30,903 nucleotides of DNA from Clostridia bacterium (GTDB lineage: Bacteria > Bacillota_A > Clostridia > Oscillospirales > Acutalibacteraceae). Below the pieces are notes generated by a model. That model did no database searches. It was given only the letters and a program-made list of their open reading frames with translations, and was not told where the DNA came from. The position numbers were made by a program, and so were the translations under genes. Positions 1 through 8,559 of this stretch are shown in pieces; the stretch's first letter is position 1; the number at the start of each line of letters is the position of its first letter. The stretch spans positions 1-30,903 of the forward strand of contig RZYX01000015.1 in assembly GCA_009930155.1 (NCBI GenBank), written 5' to 3'.

Positions 1-1453
1 CTGTAGGCTCTTCTTGTAACTCTACCTTATCAATAGGCAAACTCAAGATTACAAGTGTACCCTTTCCAAGCTCGCTTTGAATATCAATTTTACCATTATG
101 AAGTTTCATAATCTCATCACAAACAGCAAGACCTATGCCAGAACCCCTTACAGAAATATTTGACTTATAAAATTTTTCACTTATTCTTGGCAAGTCTTCT
201 TTTTTTATTCCACAACCTGTATCTTCAATATAAATCTTTAAAAGGTAATCCTCACACTGTTTATTTTCGCATTCAATTTCAGCATAAACAGTTATCTTTC
301 CGCCTTGCTCCGTATACTTAAATGCGTTATCCAAAACATTTACAAACACTTGCTTTATTCTGTTTGCGTCACCATCCATTGGTGCTGGAGTATGAGGAAC
401 ATTATATATAAGCTCTATACCTTCTCGCATTGAACGATCTTTAAATACAAATGCCGCTTCATCAAGTTCTGCGAGAACATCTATTTTTTCTACCCTCAAA
501 GAAAGACGACCGTTAATGAGTTTTGAAAGGTCAAGCAAATCTTCAACAACTCCAGTAAGTCTTGATGATTCATTAATTATAACTTCAATACCTCTTTTGG
601 TAAGTGCTGGATCAGTATCCTCAATTTGAAGTAGTGTTTCACCCCAACCCTTTATTGCAGTAAGTGGTGTACGCATTTCATGAGAAACAGTGGAGATAAA
701 GTCGTTTCTCATTTTATCTGTTGCATTAATTTCAGACGCCATATAATTAATTGTTTCACAAAGTTCACCAATTTCATCATTATATTGTCTGCTCTCTATT
801 CTAGCTCCCAAATCACCCTTTGCTATCCGCCTTGCAGTTTCATTTATTTCACGCACAGGATTTACTATTGATTGAATAAAGAACATCCCTGAAATTGTTA
901 CCAAAGCTATAATCACCATAATTATAAGTACTGCTATAAAAAATATTCTAAATAACTGATCATCAATTTCTTCAACTGAAATCATATATCTTATTGCGCC
1001 TGAATTTTCTTCATTTACCATTGGTAACATAAAAGTCATTGCCATTACTTTTTCGCCTGATTCTAATTTTCCTCTAAACTCGCCTATATGAGTTTTTGAC
1101 GACAATGCCTGTTTATATTCCTGAATATTTGCATCTTTAATATAAAATCCACTTGAAGAAATAGCTACATTGCCCTCTTTATCAATTATCCAAACTTCGA
1201 TAGAATCTTTTTGAGAAAAGTTTTCTATAAATTCACGAGCTCCTGTTTCAAACCGTTCTTCTGTGCCTCCTGTGTATACTGAAAAGAAGTTTGCAACACT
1301 GTCTGAATACTGTGAGCCTAGTTTTACGCTTACAGTCGTATAATAATATGAACGCAACATTAGCATTAAAATGCTTGTAAAAATAAGCAGAATAATAACA
1401 ACTACAAGTAGTGTGTTTAATGTCCATCTTTTTGTTATTCCGCTAAGTTTCAC
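1..1453 (-). CDS. Sensor histidine kinase, partial (C-terminal end off the window)
   Basis: Membrane sensor kinase that would phosphorylate the response regulator encoded just upstream. The reading frame is open from a GTG at 1453 to the window edge, about 484 codons, so only the last few residues are missing. Start choice: GGAAGTG lies 5 bases before the GTG. Visible parts: membrane segment at about residues 12-33, an extracellular sensor region of about 135 residues, a second membrane segment at about 170-195, a HAMP linker, a HisKA helix with VSHEMRTPLTAIKG (His258), then the ATPase domain with the N box (NVLDNAFKYTEQGG), DTGCGIKKEDL and RGSGIGLAVCDEI. This is the WalK/PhoR-type architecture, without an obvious PAS domain. 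It is the last gene of the minus-strand run, 32 bases after the regulator. The signal sensed cannot be read from sequence; the link to c-di-AMP genes is contextual. Confidence 0.93.
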   Translation of the reverse strand, partial: MKLSGITKRWTLNTLLVVVIILLIFTSILMLMLRSYYYTTVSVKLGSQYSDSVANFFSVYTGGTEERFETGAREFIENFSQKDSIEVWIIDKEGNVAISSSGFYIKDANIQEYKQALSSKTHIGEFRGKLESGEKVMAMTFMLPMVNEENSGAIRYMISVEEIDDQLFRIFFIAVLIIMVIIALVTISGMFFIQSIVNPVREINETARRIAKGDLGARIESRQYNDEIGELCETINYMASEINATDKMRNDFISTVSHEMRTPLTAIKGWGETLLQIEDTDPALTKRGIEVIINESSRLTGVVEDLLDLSKLINGRLSLRVEKIDVLAELDEAAFVFKDRSMREGIELIYNVPHTPAPMDGDANRIKQVFVNVLDNAFKYTEQGGKITVYAEIECENKQCEDYLLKIYIEDTGCGIKKEDLPRISEKFYKSNISVRGSGIGLAVCDEIMKLHNGKIDIQSELGKGTLVILSLPIDKVELQEEPT

Positions 1454-1485
1454 ATTATCACTTCCAATTATTATTTTAAATAGAT

Positions 1486-2193
1486 TTATTCAATCCACTT
1501 ATATCCCATTCCCCAAATTGTCACCAAATGTTTTGGTGAGGATGGGTCATCTTCAACTTTCATACGAAGTCTGCGTATGTTAACATCTACTACCTTTTCT
1601 TCTCCAAAATACGAACTGCCCCATACTTTATTAAGAATATCTGTTCTATCAAGTGCAGCACCAGGATTTTGAAAAAAGTATTCCATAATTTGAAATTCAA
1701 CCTGTGTTAAATCAACATGTTTGCTATTTTTTGTAAGAGTTCTGCTTCTTATGTCTAAAACAAATTCGCCAAGTTCAATTTTATCTTTTTTGTCCTGTTG
1801 TAAATCACCTGATGCCCTGTTCATAACAACTCGCCTATAGCTTGCATCAACTCTTGCCATTAATTCTGCTGGTGAAAATGGTTTTGTTACATAATCATCT
1901 GCACCAACAAGAAGACCTGTAACTTTGTCCATCTCCTGTGTTTTTGCAGTTAACATAATTATACCAACGCTAGCGCTCTTTTTACGCAGCTGCTTGCACA
2001 CCTCTATACCATCTATTTCAGGCATCATAATATCTAGCAGTACCACATCAAAGGCACCGTTATTCGCCTCGTATTCCCTTAAAGCTTCTGCACCATCTGC
2101 AGACTCTACAACATCATATCCACTTCTTTTGAGATTTATTACTATAAACTCTCTTATGGATGCTTCATCCTCTGCTACAAGTACTCTTTTCAA
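1486..2193 (-). CDS. OmpR/PhoB-family response regulator
   Basis: DNA-binding response regulator of 235 aa, the full size for the family. The receiver domain (about 1-118) has the acidic pocket (ED at residues 8-9), the phospho-acceptor Asp54 in DVVLLDIMMPEIDG, and the conserved lysine in DDYVTKPF. The C-terminal winged-helix domain (about 137-235) ends with the family pattern VDVNIRRLRMKVEDD and TIWGMGYKW. It starts with TTG at 2193, preceded by GGGGGCG at a good distance; no ATG start fits. It begins 13 bases after the repeat protein gene and is followed 32 bases later by the sensor kinase, so the three are very probably co-transcribed. WalR, PhoP and PhoB homologues are all similar at this level, so no symbol is given. 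Confidence 0.95.
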   Translation of the reverse strand: MKRVLVAEDEASIREFIVINLKRSGYDVVESADGAEALREYEANNGAFDVVLLDIMMPEIDGIEVCKQLRKKSASVGIIMLTAKTQEMDKVTGLLVGADDYVTKPFSPAELMARVDASYRRVVMNRASGDLQQDKKDKIELGEFVLDIRSRTLTKNSKHVDLTQVEFQIMEYFFQNPGAALDRTDILNKVWGSSYFGEEKVVDVNIRRLRMKVEDDPSSPKHLVTIWGMGYKWIE

Positions 2194-2206
2194 AAAAAAT
2201 CGCCCC

Positions 2207-3571
2207 CTATTTAAGAATCTTTATATTGGATGCTAATGTTTCAGGCTCAATACCTACCTGTGTTCCAGCAGGAGAAATATTATAAGCATATACAAGGCTA
2301 TCATTGCGTTTTAAGATTGAATAACCTTCTTTAGGATTGTTTGACCAATCTCCAACCGCAACCGTAATGATAGAAAATAATTCTTCTCCCTTTTGTCCAT
2401 CTAATGATTTTTTATATACGGTAAGTTGTCTTTGTTTTAAATTATTATAGATTACTATAGAATCTGCATCTTTACTGTCTAAAATTAAAATATATAAATC
2501 ACTATAATTAACAATACTATAAACCTTTGGCACAAGATAATTGTCGATTATCGTACACCATTTAGTTATACCAACCCTTATTTCATTTAGATTGTTTATG
2601 TCAGATAATAAATTATTATTTTTATCTGCTTCTGTAGGTATTTCAATTTTTCCATCATCATCAATATCCATTGATGATATTCCAGGTGTTCTAAGAGTTA
2701 TAAGATTTGTTAATGTTTCACTATCAAGTAATGGTGCTTCAAGGGCTGATGTCTTATTGTTCCAGTAGACAACCTCAGTTATCATCTGGTTTTCTCCCTT
2801 GTTTGCATCAATATAAATCTTGGGCGGATTACCTTGAGGATCAGTCTCAACCTTGAATGACGAATAACCTGAAACTGAACCATCCAAATTAACTTCTCCC
2901 ACAACTGAAATCGTATTATCCTTAGAAATCTTCAAAAGTTTTGCATATGCCTTTGGGATTTCTTTAGTCGAATCTATTTGGCTAAGGAACATTTCTGTAT
3001 AACCATCGCCATCTAAATCAACCATCTCAAAATAAGAACAGGATTCATTTGCCATAGTTTTTAGATTTGTTATTTTCTCACCTTGGTTAGTGGTTTTATG
3101 AATTGTTACTACCTTGCTTGTTTTACTTTCATACAAACTCCAACAAACAACAATTTCACTCTGACCATCATTATTCATATCAACAAAAGAGATAGAAACA
3201 ACTTCGCTTCCATAACCTGCAGTATCTGAAACACTTATCCAATTGCCTTTGACTCTATCTAAAACATTTACTCGTACTATTGTTTCATTTGATTTAAGAG
3301 TGTAAAAAACAAACGCTTCATCCTGTCCATCCATATCAACATCGTACATAACATAAGCTGAACGATTCTCACCCTCTAATGGGTACTTAAGGAGCAAATC
3401 TTCACTATTTTTTAAAGAATTTTCAAATGCTGTTTGAATTTCTTCATTATCTCCATAAAGCCTTGGAGGTTTCATTAAATCCTGAACAGTATCAAAATGT
3501 GAAATAACTAAAATTAAAATGGGGCAAATTATCGAAATAATAATAAGTACTATAAACATCTTCTTATTCAT
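2207..3571 (-). CDS. Membrane-anchored protein with repeated Asp-rich calcium-loop (VCBS/FG-GAP-like) motifs
   Basis: Unnamed 454-aa protein with one N-terminal hydrophobic segment (about residues 5-24), so probably exported and membrane-anchored. The Cys at position 16 follows Ile-Ile, which is not a good lipobox. The rest carries repeats of the D-x-D-x-D-G-x-x-E type: DVDMDGQDE (77-85), DMNNDGQSE (131-139), DLDGDGYTE (185-193) and DIDDDGKIE (302-310). Such loops occur in VCBS/FG-GAP beta-propeller blades and usually bind calcium; the first three are exactly 54 residues apart. AAGGGGGA precedes the ATG. It lies 20 bases after cdaR and 13 bases before the response regulator, so it may be a partner of the two-component system or of CdaR outside the membrane; that is inference. 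Confidence 0.75.
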   Translation of the reverse strand: MNKKMFIVLIIISIICPILILVISHFDTVQDLMKPPRLYGDNEEIQTAFENSLKNSEDLLLKYPLEGENRSAYVMYDVDMDGQDEAFVFYTLKSNETIVRVNVLDRVKGNWISVSDTAGYGSEVVSISFVDMNNDGQSEIVVCWSLYESKTSKVVTIHKTTNQGEKITNLKTMANESCSYFEMVDLDGDGYTEMFLSQIDSTKEIPKAYAKLLKISKDNTISVVGEVNLDGSVSGYSSFKVETDPQGNPPKIYIDANKGENQMITEVVYWNNKTSALEAPLLDSETLTNLITLRTPGISSMDIDDDGKIEIPTEADKNNNLLSDINNLNEIRVGITKWCTIIDNYLVPKVYSIVNYSDLYILILDSKDADSIVIYNNLKQRQLTVYKKSLDGQKGEELFSIITVAVGDWSNNPKEGYSILKRNDSLVYAYNISPAGTQVGIEPETLASNIKILK

Positions 3572-3591
3572 GATAATCCCCCTTTTTTATT

Positions 3592-4872
3592 TTATTCTGC
3601 TGTTACATTAATTTGAACTTTATATATTCCATAAGCCCAAAACTTTCCGTTTTTCACTGTTACTTGTGCTGTGACTGTTTGCTTTCCTTCGGATATTTTT
3701 TTGCTATCTAAATTAACTTGTGCATAAATATCATCATCATTAAGAGTTTCAATTTCACTTGCAGGTCCAACTATAATTACATCGCTTATTACATCTTGTG
3801 CCACTACAGCTGTATACCCTGACGGAACATTTTTTATAGATATATTACTTGACTTTATATTGCCATTTTTACTCTTCATCCCCGTTGCGTCAACGGTAAC
3901 TAAAATTTCGCTTATATCGTCAAGGACCTTAACATTTGCAATATCTGCTGTTTTAAATGAAATGCTATTTTTACCTTCTTTGATATTGTTAAAGTCTACT
4001 ACGCCTACACTTACACTTGTCATATTTGCTATTACATCTTCGGGAGCTGCAATTCTAATTGTGCTAGGATTTGCGGTTACACCTAATATGTTTTGCAAAT
4101 AGGCTGTTGGCGAATTATTAAACTCCACACTAACAGGAAGCTGTGTTATCTTATAGACTGGAATAGTTACTGTTAAGGTATCTAAATTTGGAGTAACCTC
4201 AAGATATTTTGGTATTTCACCATATTCATCTGTTATAAAAAGCTCTGCCGAAAAAGTTTGTGTTGCTTTAAGTGGTTCTTCAATATTAACTTTTGCAAAA
4301 ACATTTTTTATTTTATTTATCTCTGTTGCTGGACCAGTAATTGTAACTTTTTCTGTAGATAATAACGCTGTATCTGAAATATACTCATCTGAGTATAAAA
4401 GCTTATCACTAAGAACAATATCAGGTGTTACTTCCATCTCTATTTTTTTAGAAACATCAAAATAAACATCAATATAGTCGAGTGATTTTGATGTTATAGT
4501 ATAATCTGAAGTAGAATCTTTGGCTGTTGCTTTTAACGAGAGTGAGTGTTTCCCTGCACCATCAACATTCGTTGTTACTGCTGTTACCTTAATATCATTT
4601 GCTGAAAGAACATTATCTCCAACAAGATAACGCTTGCCTTTTACAGTGACATCAACAAAATACTCATCGTCTCCAAATACTTCATAACCAAGCTGCTCTG
4701 GTACACTTGTGTCAATTTCAACCTTAACATTTTTTACAGTACGCTCAACCTCAGGACTTTTATTAAGTGTTACAGCAATCCAAATAATAAGTGCCATAAC
4801 AATTGAAAACCCTAAAAGAAAGTTTGTATTGTACAGTAATGATTGGAGGTTAACTTTTTTATTTTTTTCCAT
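3592..4872 (-). CDS. cdaR: YbbR-domain protein, CdaA regulator
   Basis: CdaR is the extracytoplasmic regulator of the diadenylate cyclase CdaA. The 426-aa protein has a short cytoplasmic N-terminus, one membrane helix (about residues 15-33, NFLLGFSIVMALIIWIAVTL) and about four successive YbbR-type beta-rich repeats with patterns such as KVTITGPATEINKI and VIIVGPASEIETL, which is the normal layout for CdaR. AAGGGGG stands 7 bases before the ATG. The start overlaps the end of cdaA by 14 bases, typical of translational coupling. In most Firmicutes glmM follows; here the next gene, 20 bases on, is the calcium-loop repeat protein instead. Confidence 0.93.
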   Translation of the reverse strand: MEKNKKVNLQSLLYNTNFLLGFSIVMALIIWIAVTLNKSPEVERTVKNVKVEIDTSVPEQLGYEVFGDDEYFVDVTVKGKRYLVGDNVLSANDIKVTAVTTNVDGAGKHSLSLKATAKDSTSDYTITSKSLDYIDVYFDVSKKIEMEVTPDIVLSDKLLYSDEYISDTALLSTEKVTITGPATEINKIKNVFAKVNIEEPLKATQTFSAELFITDEYGEIPKYLEVTPNLDTLTVTIPVYKITQLPVSVEFNNSPTAYLQNILGVTANPSTIRIAAPEDVIANMTSVSVGVVDFNNIKEGKNSISFKTADIANVKVLDDISEILVTVDATGMKSKNGNIKSSNISIKNVPSGYTAVVAQDVISDVIIVGPASEIETLNDDDIYAQVNLDSKKISEGKQTVTAQVTVKNGKFWAYGIYKVQINVTAE

Positions 4873-5758
4873 TACGCAACCCCCTTATAAACTTCTTAAA
4901 TGAATTTTCTTTTTTATTTGTATTATCAACAATAAAGTAATCCATAAGCTTCTCTCTTAATGCACCATCAGAAATATCTCTTAAAAGAGTACCTCGTATT
5001 GCAATTGATATTGCTCCTGTCTCCTCTGAAGTTACAACAACCATTGCATCGCTCTGTTCACTCATTCCTATTGCCGCTCTATGCCTAGTTCCAAGTTCAT
5101 TACTTAATTCTTTATTCTGTGTTAAAGGTAAAAAGCAACCTGCTGCATATAGTTTGCCATCTCTTATTACTGCTGCACCATCATGTAATGGAGCTTTTGG
5201 ATAAAATATATTGCCAACTAATTCGGGTGATATATCGGCATTAATTATTGTTCCACTGCTGATTATTTCACCAAGAGGAGTATTTTTTTCAAAAATTATT
5301 AAAGCTCCTATTTTTACATCACTCATATCTGAGCAAGCTTTACAAACATCTGCGATTGCCTTTGAATTGCGTTCATTTCTGATAACTGTTATATCATTTG
5401 CTTTGCCATTGAATATTAAAAGGTTTGAAAGGCTGCTACTTCCCATTCGTTCAAGTGCGTTACGAATTTCGGGATGAAATATTATTATTAAAATTACTAT
5501 AATGTTATCAAAAACTTTTTTAAAAATATATGTGCTTGCCTGCATGTCCATAAGACTGACAATAATAAAAACTAGCACAAGAAAAAAAAGCCCTTTTGCA
5601 AGCAACAGAGCTCTTGTATCTCTTATTAATTTAATCGCCTGATATACAATGAATGCTATAAGAATCAAATCCAATGTATCAGACAATATACTATAAGTGC
5701 TAAATATACTAAACACCTTTTCAAAAAAATCTGTAATACTACTAAAAAAGGTTGCCAT
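4859..5758 (-). CDS. cdaA: Diadenylate cyclase CdaA (c-di-AMP synthase)
   Basis: Makes cyclic di-AMP from two ATP at the cytoplasmic membrane. Three hydrophobic helices occupy about residues 27-95, followed by the DisA_N cyclase domain. The catalytic motifs are intact: HDGAAVI (DGA at about 193-195) and GTRHRAAIG (RHR at about 225-227). Length about 299 aa, slightly longer than the usual 270-280. The chosen ATG at 5758 (MATFF) has GGTGA about 5 bases upstream; an in-frame ATG at 5770 has AGGA almost touching it and is less likely. It overlaps cdaR by 14 bases and lies 66 bases after ispF. Membrane topology and the cdaR neighbour identify it as CdaA rather than DisA or CdaS. Confidence 0.96.
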   Translation of the reverse strand: MATFFSSITDFFEKVFSIFSTYSILSDTLDLILIAFIVYQAIKLIRDTRALLLAKGLFFLVLVFIIVSLMDMQASTYIFKKVFDNIIVILIIIFHPEIRNALERMGSSSLSNLLIFNGKANDITVIRNERNSKAIADVCKACSDMSDVKIGALIIFEKNTPLGEIISSGTIINADISPELVGNIFYPKAPLHDGAAVIRDGKLYAAGCFLPLTQNKELSNELGTRHRAAIGMSEQSDAMVVVTSEETGAISIAIRGTLLRDISDGALREKLMDYFIVDNTNKKENSFKKFIRGLRNGKK

Positions 5759-5824
5759 CTCTTTCACCATTTCCTAAACACAATATTTTAAATTCATTAA
5801 CACTATGTATTATTGTGTTTTTTA

Positions 5825-6298
5825 TTAAATGCTATCTATTATACATACAGCGTGTGCAGACATCCCATCTCCACTACCTGTAAACCCAAGTCGTTCTTCT
5901 GTGGTTGCTTTAACATTAACGCTGTCAATATCAATATTGCAAGTCCCTGCGATGTTTTCACGCATTTTTTGAATATACGGACTCATCTTTGGAGCCTGTG
6001 CAATAATTGTACAATCAATGTTACCAATCTTGTAGCCCTTTTGCTTTAAGCGTTGAACAATAATTTCAAGTAACTTTAAACTATCTGCATCTTTAAACTG
6101 AGCATCGCTATCTGGAAAAAGTTTGCCAATATCGCCAAGAGCAGCGGCACCAAGAATAGAATCACTAACTGCATGAAGTAAAACATCTGCATCAGAGTGA
6201 CCGAGCAATCCTTGCTCGTATGGAATGTCTACACCACCAACTATAAGTTTTCTTCCACTTACAAGGCGATGCACATCATATCCGTGACCTATTCTCAT
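5825..6298 (-). CDS. ispF: 2-C-methyl-D-erythritol 2,4-cyclodiphosphate synthase
   Basis: Fifth enzyme of the non-mevalonate (MEP) isoprenoid pathway; it cyclises CDP-methylerythritol phosphate with loss of CMP in the cytosol. The 157-aa protein begins [10 protein letters not shown], giving the zinc ligands Asp8 and His10, and His42 in [14 protein letters not shown] completes the site; [20 protein letters not shown] closes the fold. Length matches the family. An ATG 9 bases further upstream (6307) is possible, but GAGGGG abuts it, whereas it stands 9 bases before the ATG at 6298, so the shorter form is preferred. It is separated by 26 bases from the cyclophilin gene. ispD is not adjacent, unlike the arrangement in many bacteria. 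Confidence 0.96.
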   Translation of the reverse strand: MRIGHGYDVHRLVSGRKLIVGGVDIPYEQGLLGHSDADVLLHAVSDSILGAAALGDIGKLFPDSDAQFKDADSLKLLEIIVQRLKQKGYKIGNIDCTIIAQAPKMSPYIQKMRENIAGTCNIDIDSVNVKATTEERLGFTGSGDGMSAHAVCIIDSI

Positions 6299-6324
6299 TG
6301 TTGCCATCCCCTCTAGTGTTTATA

Positions 6325-6921
6325 TTATTTTGCCTCTGAAATTTCAATTGATATTATTTTTATATCTTCTGCTGGTTTATCTTGAGCAGCTGTTTTAACA
6401 TTTACTATTGCATCTACAACATCCAAACCTTCAAACACTTGCCCAAAAACTGTATGTTTAAAGTCAAGCCATGGTGTGCCGCCACCCTCTTTATAATTAT
6501 TTATTGACTGTTGTGTAAATCCATTATCAATCATGCTTTCCATCTGTGGAATAAATGATGGATCAACCTTGTCTGCTTGAACGATAAAAAATTGACTTCC
6601 ATTTGTGCAAGGTCCAGAGTTTGCCATTGAGAGTGCACCACGAAGGTTGTGAAGATCGTCTGTAAATTCATCTTCAAACGAAACTCCCCAAATACTCTCG
6701 CCACCCATTCCTGTGCCGTTAGGATCGCCGCCCTGTATCATAAATTCTTTAATTACTCTATGAAAAATCAAGCCATCATAATATCCGTTTTTTGCGTGAG
6801 TTGTAAAATTCTCAACAGTCTTTGGCGCATATTCTGGAAAAAGTCTTATTTTTATTGTTCCCATTGTAGTTGTCATTGTTGCTATTGTTTCACCTTTTTG
6901 TGGTATTTGAAGCTGATTCAT
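6325..6921 (-). CDS. Cyclophilin-type peptidyl-prolyl cis-trans isomerase
   Basis: Folding helper that interconverts cis and trans Xaa-Pro bonds. The 198-aa protein is a single cyclophilin domain with [60 protein letters not shown] and [17 protein letters not shown]; the catalytic Arg is in FHRV and the usual Phe and Gln are in GSQFF. No signal peptide is seen, so it is cytoplasmic. An in-frame start at 7014 would add 31 residues, but they overlap the upstream gene and look like noise, while AAAGGAG stands 8 bases before the ATG at 6921. It lies 19 bases after the RraB-like gene and 26 bases before ispF. Confidence 0.95.
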   Translation of the reverse strand: MNQLQIPQKGETIATMTTTMGTIKIRLFPEYAPKTVENFTTHAKNGYYDGLIFHRVIKEFMIQGGDPNGTGMGGESIWGVSFEDEFTDDLHNLRGALSMANSGPCTNGSQFFIVQADKVDPSFIPQMESMIDNGFTQQSINNYKEGGGTPWLDFKHTVFGQVFEGLDVVDAIVNVKTAAQDKPAEDIKIISIEISEAK

Positions 6922-6940
6922 TTTATTATCTCCTTTAATT

Positions 6941-7753
6941 TTAATAAGTTTGAGAGGTATTACTTTTATTTGAACTGACGATGTTGGTCTCAACGCTCTT
7001 ATACTCGCCTGCAAACTTTTCAGAAAGACTCATAAGATATTTTATTTTCTCATTTACAAGTTTAGCTGTAAACGACATATCAACCTTTAAAATAAGTTTG
7101 AACTGCGGAAGCACTCTCTCAGCAACAGGTTCTTTAACCATATTTACATATTCAAAGCCATTTTTAAAGGCTTCAGAGGCAAACGCTAATACTGCTTCCT
7201 TGCTAGTAAAGTTAAGGCTGTATTTAACATCTCTTGAAACTATACCATCATCACCATATCTTTTAAGCTTTTTAATTATATTTTGAGTTTGAATTGTTTT
7301 CTTTTGATATTCGTTAGGATAAAGAAGTTTAAGATACTCTTTACCTTTTGGGTCATATAAAATATCTGTCTCTGTATGCCTAAAACCTGATTCAAGTAAT
7401 GCACTAAATATTGATGCTGCTTTTTGTGCATTCTTTTTAGGTATATAGTACATAAAAAAAGCATAGCCTTTTGCGCAAACAATACCCCTACCAGCATACA
7501 CACCTTCAATGTGTTGTGAAAGCATTGATTCGATAGTATAAATATGAGAAAGTTCTGCATCACTAACCAGACCACTATCATAATCCTTCATGTAAATCTC
7601 CATATTAATTTTTACACAATGATCATATTTTTCTGCTGGAAACTGATTTTCAAGAGACATATTACAAGACAAAAAGACGGGGAGGCCTTCAAAATCTTCT
7701 ACATATTCACAAAATTCTATTTTAGATTCTAACTTTTGAGCAAATATTCCCAT
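6941..7753 (-). CDS. DUF695 / RraB-like domain protein
   Basis: A 270-aa cytoplasmic protein without membrane segments. The N-terminal part (about 1-125) resembles DUF695, with [14 protein letters not shown] and a [13 protein letters not shown] helix. The following part ([23 protein letters not shown], then [17 protein letters not shown]) looks like DUF695 joined to the RNase E inhibitor RraB fold, ending with two segments rich in alternating charged residues. The pairing is known from annotated proteins, but its job in Clostridia is unknown. The start at 7753 (MGIFAQ) has GGGGGAG 5 bases upstream; a start at 7783 has none. First gene of the long minus-strand run, with a promoter-like sequence about 40 bases upstream. 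Confidence 0.7.
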   Translation of the reverse strand: MGIFAQKLESKIEFCEYVEDFEGLPVFLSCNMSLENQFPAEKYDHCVKINMEIYMKDYDSGLVSDAELSHIYTIESMLSQHIEGVYAGRGIVCAKGYAFFMYYIPKKNAQKAASIFSALLESGFRHTETDILYDPKGKEYLKLLYPNEYQKKTIQTQNIIKKLKRYGDDGIVSRDVKYSLNFTSKEAVLAFASEAFKNGFEYVNMVKEPVAERVLPQFKLILKVDMSFTAKLVNEKIKYLMSLSEKFAGEYKSVETNIVSSNKSNTSQTY

Positions 7754-7790
7754 AAAAACTCCCCCTAACTTAATTAAAATCATCTGAAAT

Positions 7791-7819
7791 ATTGTATCAT
7801 AATAATACTATATTTACAA
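7791..7819 (-). promoter_or_regulatory. Sigma-A-type promoter for the RraB-like...sensor kinase run
   Basis: Reading the minus strand, TTGTAA and TACAAT are 17 bases apart, with TG one base before the -10 box (extended -10). It lies about 40 bases upstream of the first gene of the run and no other promoter of this quality was noticed before 7753. Sequence pattern only. Confidence 0.5.
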
Positions 7820-7939
7820 TACTTCACCCCTCTATTATGCCAAAAATACAGCTTTGTTTTTTAAAATTATTTAACTTTTAAGCTAATATTACTTGGATTT
7901 TTTTTATTATTTGACATTATAAATTTGTTTTAACACTTT

Positions 7940-7948
7940 TGTTATAAT
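7940..7948 (+). promoter_or_regulatory. Extended -10 promoter element upstream of the HPr-like gene
   Basis: TGTTATAAT, a perfect extended -10, sits 40 bases before the ATG of the HPr-like gene. A TTGACA at 7912-7917 is 26 bases away, too far to act as its -35, so the element would rely on the extended -10. Confidence 0.45.
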
Positions 7949-7988
7949 TTTCATACTTTAATATAAGAGATCACTTGGAGGTTTGCTT

Positions 7989-8255
7989 ATGTATAGTTAC
8001 AAAATGAACTTTAATATTCCATTTCAAATTAATAAAAGATATGCAACTATTTTGAGTGATAGATTATCTAACTTAGATAGTCACATTCTAATAAGCAAAG
8101 ATGGCTGCTATAGAAAGTGTAATGCAAAATCAGAGCTTGGACTTTTATCATTAAATATAGATAAATTTGACCTTATTTCATTGCATATTGATGGTGAAAG
8201 TTGCATATCTGATGCAAATAATATAAGAAAAATTTTTAACATCTTACCATCATGA
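7989..8255 (+). CDS. HPr-like protein with Asn in place of the phospho-histidine
   Basis: An 88-aa protein that lines up along its length with HPr of the phosphotransferase system. Where HPr has G-I-H15-A-R17-P-A-T, this protein has Q-I-N15-K-R17-Y-A-T, so the histidine that accepts phosphate from enzyme I is Asn, while Arg17 is kept. The regulatory-serine region is well preserved: CNAKSELGLLSLNID corresponds to VNAKSIMGVMSLGIA, with the Ser at residue 48 after a two-residue insertion. It therefore cannot carry sugar phosphotransfer in the normal way but could still be an HPr kinase target, as Crh of Bacillus (Gln15) is. GGAGG is 7 bases before the ATG; an in-frame TTG at 7983 is less likely. 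A short inverted repeat (ATCTTAC/GTAAGAT, 8241-8268) spans its end but lacks a good T-run. Assignment rests on visual alignment. Confidence 0.65.
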   Translation: MYSYKMNFNIPFQINKRYATILSDRLSNLDSHILISKDGCYRKCNAKSELGLLSLNIDKFDLISLHIDGESCISDANNIRKIFNILPS

Positions 8256-8559
8256 TTGATTGTAAGATTAAGTTACCACAAAATCATTGTACACTGAAAA
8301 TAAAATATAAACTATAAACATCTTATAAAATTTACTTGGCATAGGTTACCGTTCCTGTTTTATGTATAAGATATCACAAGTGCCAACTCTCACATTTTTG
8401 TCGCAATCTATTATTGCAGATTAGCATTTTGTTCAATAAAACGATCTGCATTTAAGCTTAGTTTTACAACGGTCTGTTATCCCCTATGTTTTATTCTTGC
8501 AAAGCTACAAAATCTGTAAGTATCAATCATAAACAAATTGCATATACTGAAATGTAAAC
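8256..8559. other. Gene-poor stretch before asnB
   Basis: No convincing reading frame, tRNA or known riboswitch was found on either strand. In particular the T-box consensus, expected for many Firmicutes asparagine genes, is absent. Weak promoter-like pairs exist (for example TTGCAA with TATCAA 18 bases later near 8500-8530), not strong enough to call. It may be an untranslated leader, a decayed gene, or both. Confidence 0.4.

Noticed and set aside
5776..5820. Hairpin AAACACAATA/TATTGTGTTT between ispF and cdaA as a terminator
   Set aside because: AT-rich stem with a 25-base loop; its T-run faces the plus strand, where no gene precedes it.
6922..7014. N-terminal extension of the cyclophilin by 31 residues
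   Set aside because: It overlaps the upstream gene in another frame, lacks a ribosome site, and the family starts near the ATG at 6921, which has AAAGGAG.
7276..7581. 101-codon open frame on the minus strand
   Set aside because: It lies wholly inside the RraB-like gene in another frame, with biased, membrane-like composition and no start signal.
7912..7948. TTGACA plus TATAAT as one promoter before the HPr-like gene
   Set aside because: The boxes are 26 bases apart; only the extended -10 element was kept.
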